Assembly: GCA_964622715.1 (NCBI GenBank)
Contig: CAZURR010000065.1
Location: 1-14,860 of the forward strand
DNA length: 14,860 nucleotides
Direction: 5' to 3'
DNA from: Hyphomicrobium_A sp964622715
GTDB lineage: Bacteria; Pseudomonadota; Alphaproteobacteria; Rhizobiales; Hyphomicrobiaceae
This document shows positions 13,357 to 14,860 of this stretch, piece after piece. Position 1 is the first letter of the stretch. Each line of letters opens with the position of its first letter. The notes beneath the pieces are model-generated. The model saw nothing but the letters and a program-made list of their open reading frames with translations. It was not told the origin of the DNA and did not search any database. The position numbers and the translations under genes were made by a program.

Positions 13357-14860
13357 ATGGCGCCGGAACTAGATAGCTCTGTTGCGCAGACCGATTGGCG
13401 CCTCGAAACAACGGCACTTGTGCTCGCATGCGGTGTTGGTGTGGCAGCGTTGCTGCTTTTGCTCCTTCAAGAGTTTGGGCTCGGTGTTGCCGGAATCGAT
13501 GCGGGATTTTTCGTCTTGGGCGCAGGAGCGGCGCTGACGATTGCCTTACTTGCACCGAAGCTTGAAAATCCTGCGCCGGATGCGCGCAAACATGCCGCGC
13601 CGCCCTTCTTTCGTGGGCTGGCTCTCAGCATCGATACGATCACAGCGGCGTTTGTATTCGGTGTCGTTGGGGCCGTCTTTGCGTGGGGCCAAGATGCCCT
13701 CGCTTTCGTGCTTGGCCTTGGCGCCGGATATCTGCTGCTACAGCTTCTCATCGCGCCACGGCTGCCGCGTTTCGAGGCCACGTCTACGTCAGCGTTTTTC
13801 GCCGAGCGGTACGGGGGGTGGGCTCCGAGACTTTTCTCAAGCGTTATTGTTGTCATATCGATGGCGACCCTACTCGTTGCGCAGCTCCTCGCGGCCGGTC
13901 TTATTGGCGCGCGCTTTCTCGGGCTCGAGTTTCAAGTCGCCGTCTATGTTGGAGCAGTCCTGCTGCTGTTGTGTTTTTTGCTGCGCCAGATGGCGGGCAC
14001 GGCCTGGGTAAGAGGCATCCTCTTCATATTTCTGCTTGCAGCTATTTTCGCGCCGCTTATCCAGATCGCGGCGCAATGGCATGGTTTGCCGCTGCCTCAG
14101 ATCGCCTATTCCAAGGCGCTGTGGCAAATTCAGAAACTTGAGGAGACGCTTCTTGAGCAGGAGTTGGCCGATCCTGTCTTTATGAAACCAGTGCTTGCGT
14201 CATTTCTGACGGTGAGCCCGTTGAACTTTTTCGGCATCGTCTTGGGCCTTGCCACCGGCATGGCGTCGCTGCCGAGCGTGCTATCCCGCCACATGCTTGT
14301 TGGGCCGGTCCGCCAGGTGCGTTGGTCGACGGTCTGGGCGCTAGGGATGGCCGGGCTGCTTCTCGCCGCCCTTCCCGCTTACGCGGCCTTCGCCAAGCTC
14401 AAGCTCTTCGCGTCGATCACCGAGGGAGTAAAGCTGGTCGATCTGCCAGCTTGGATCTTAACCTACGGCAAACTGGGACTTGTCCAGATCTGTGGTCAAG
14501 CTGCGACCGATTCCGCCGCCGTTGCGCACGCGTGCGCCAATGTGCCGGACGCAAATGGCATGTTACGCCTCCAGGATTTGACGGTGCATGCCGACATGAT
14601 CGTTCTCGCGATGCCGGAGATCACCGGCTTTTCGGCTTGGTTCACCGGGTTCATGGCCTCGGCTCTCCTTGCGACGGCTTTGGCCACGGGGAACGGACCG
14701 CTGCAGGCGATTGTTCAGACATTCGTCGGGGACGAGCGGTCCGCTGGTCAACGCGCCCCAACCTCGACGTGGCTCGTCGCTTGCGCGATCGCCGCCATTG
14801 CAACTCTTGCCGCGGCTTTTGCCGCAACGACGAGACCGGCCAGCATCCTCGAGGTTGCGA
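13357..14860 (+). CDS. Sodium:solute symporter large subunit, VC_2705-like, divergent (3' end beyond window)
   Basis: Multi-helix inner-membrane transporter of the SSS family (LeuT fold), the partner of the DUF4212 protein. 501 residues are visible and the frame is still open at the edge. Family marks: LLIAPRLPRF and FFAERYGG (131-154), SPLNFFGIVLGLATGMASLP with SVLSRHM (287-313) and RWSTVWAL (322-329), and VLAMPEITGF (416-425) before a helix containing ALATGNG (441-447). Known relatives usually read ALSTAxG there, so a serine of the predicted sodium site is alanine. The first visible transport helices (about 90-110) also depart from the usual MSAASF pattern. Related transporters carry short organic acids such as acetate, but the substrate here cannot be deduced. 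The ribosome site is weak (GGGCTC); coupling to the upstream gene is likely. Confidence 0.85.
   Translation, partial: MAPELDSSVAQTDWRLETTALVLACGVGVAALLLLLLQEFGLGVAGIDAGFFVLGAGAALTIALLAPKLENPAPDARKHAAPPFFRGLALSIDTITAAFVFGVVGAVFAWGQDALAFVLGLGAGYLLLQLLIAPRLPRFEATSTSAFFAERYGGWAPRLFSSVIVVISMATLLVAQLLAAGLIGARFLGLEFQVAVYVGAVLLLLCFLLRQMAGTAWVRGILFIFLLAAIFAPLIQIAAQWHGLPLPQIAYSKALWQIQKLEETLLEQELADPVFMKPVLASFLTVSPLNFFGIVLGLATGMASLPSVLSRHMLVGPVRQVRWSTVWALGMAGLLLAALPAYAAFAKLKLFASITEGVKLVDLPAWILTYGKLGLVQICGQAATDSAAVAHACANVPDANGMLRLQDLTVHADMIVLAMPEITGFSAWFTGFMASALLATALATGNGPLQAIVQTFVGDERSAGQRAPTSTWLVACAIAAIATLAAAFAATTRPASILEVA

Overview
The window looks like core chromosome of an alphaproteobacterium of the order Hyphomicrobiales (Rhizobiales), possibly near Hyphomicrobiaceae; the family is a guess. 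The order follows from an irr gene (a Fur-family iron regulator typical of this group) divergent from a fabA-fabB-fabI cluster, and from a coaBC-dut pair joined by an ATGA overlap. DNA is GC-rich throughout except for one AT-richer stretch around 12.5-12.9 kb. No insertion sequence, CRISPR array, tRNA or rRNA was seen.

Region 1 (1-5998, all minus strand). Read in the direction of transcription this is fabA, fabB, fabI, murI, then a copper-exporting P-type ATPase that runs off the left edge. The three fab genes make the anaerobic-type unsaturated fatty acid branch (FabA dehydratase/isomerase, FabB condensing enzyme) plus the enoyl-ACP reductase that finishes each elongation cycle. MurI supplies D-glutamate for peptidoglycan. 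The copper pump has YHS and heavy-metal-binding modules in place of HMA domains.

Region 2 (5999-8535). A 264-base divergent region separates fabA from irr and holds a strong stem-loop in the presumed fabA leader. irr is convergent with a secreted double-SH3 protein. That gene is in turn divergent from a D-2-hydroxyacid dehydrogenase.

Region 3 (8559-12440, all minus strand). In transcription order: coaBC (coenzyme A synthesis), dut (dUTPase with an unusual basic tail), cysK (O-acetylserine sulfhydrylase) and a MoeB/ThiF-type adenylyltransferase. Several carry deviations at usually conserved sites: CoaBC lacks the expected decarboxylase cysteine, and the MoeB-like protein lacks three of four zinc cysteines.

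Region 4 (12441-14860). A 628-base gap without a convincing protein gene carries an excellent plus-strand intrinsic terminator with no plus-strand gene in front of it, which suggests an undescribed small RNA. It is followed by a DUF4212 small subunit and a divergent sodium:solute symporter large subunit, the latter cut by the right edge.

Most of the window is ordinary housekeeping. The best candidates for something new are the orphan terminator/small RNA locus, the divergent symporter pair, the basic-tailed dUTPase and the fabA leader hairpin.
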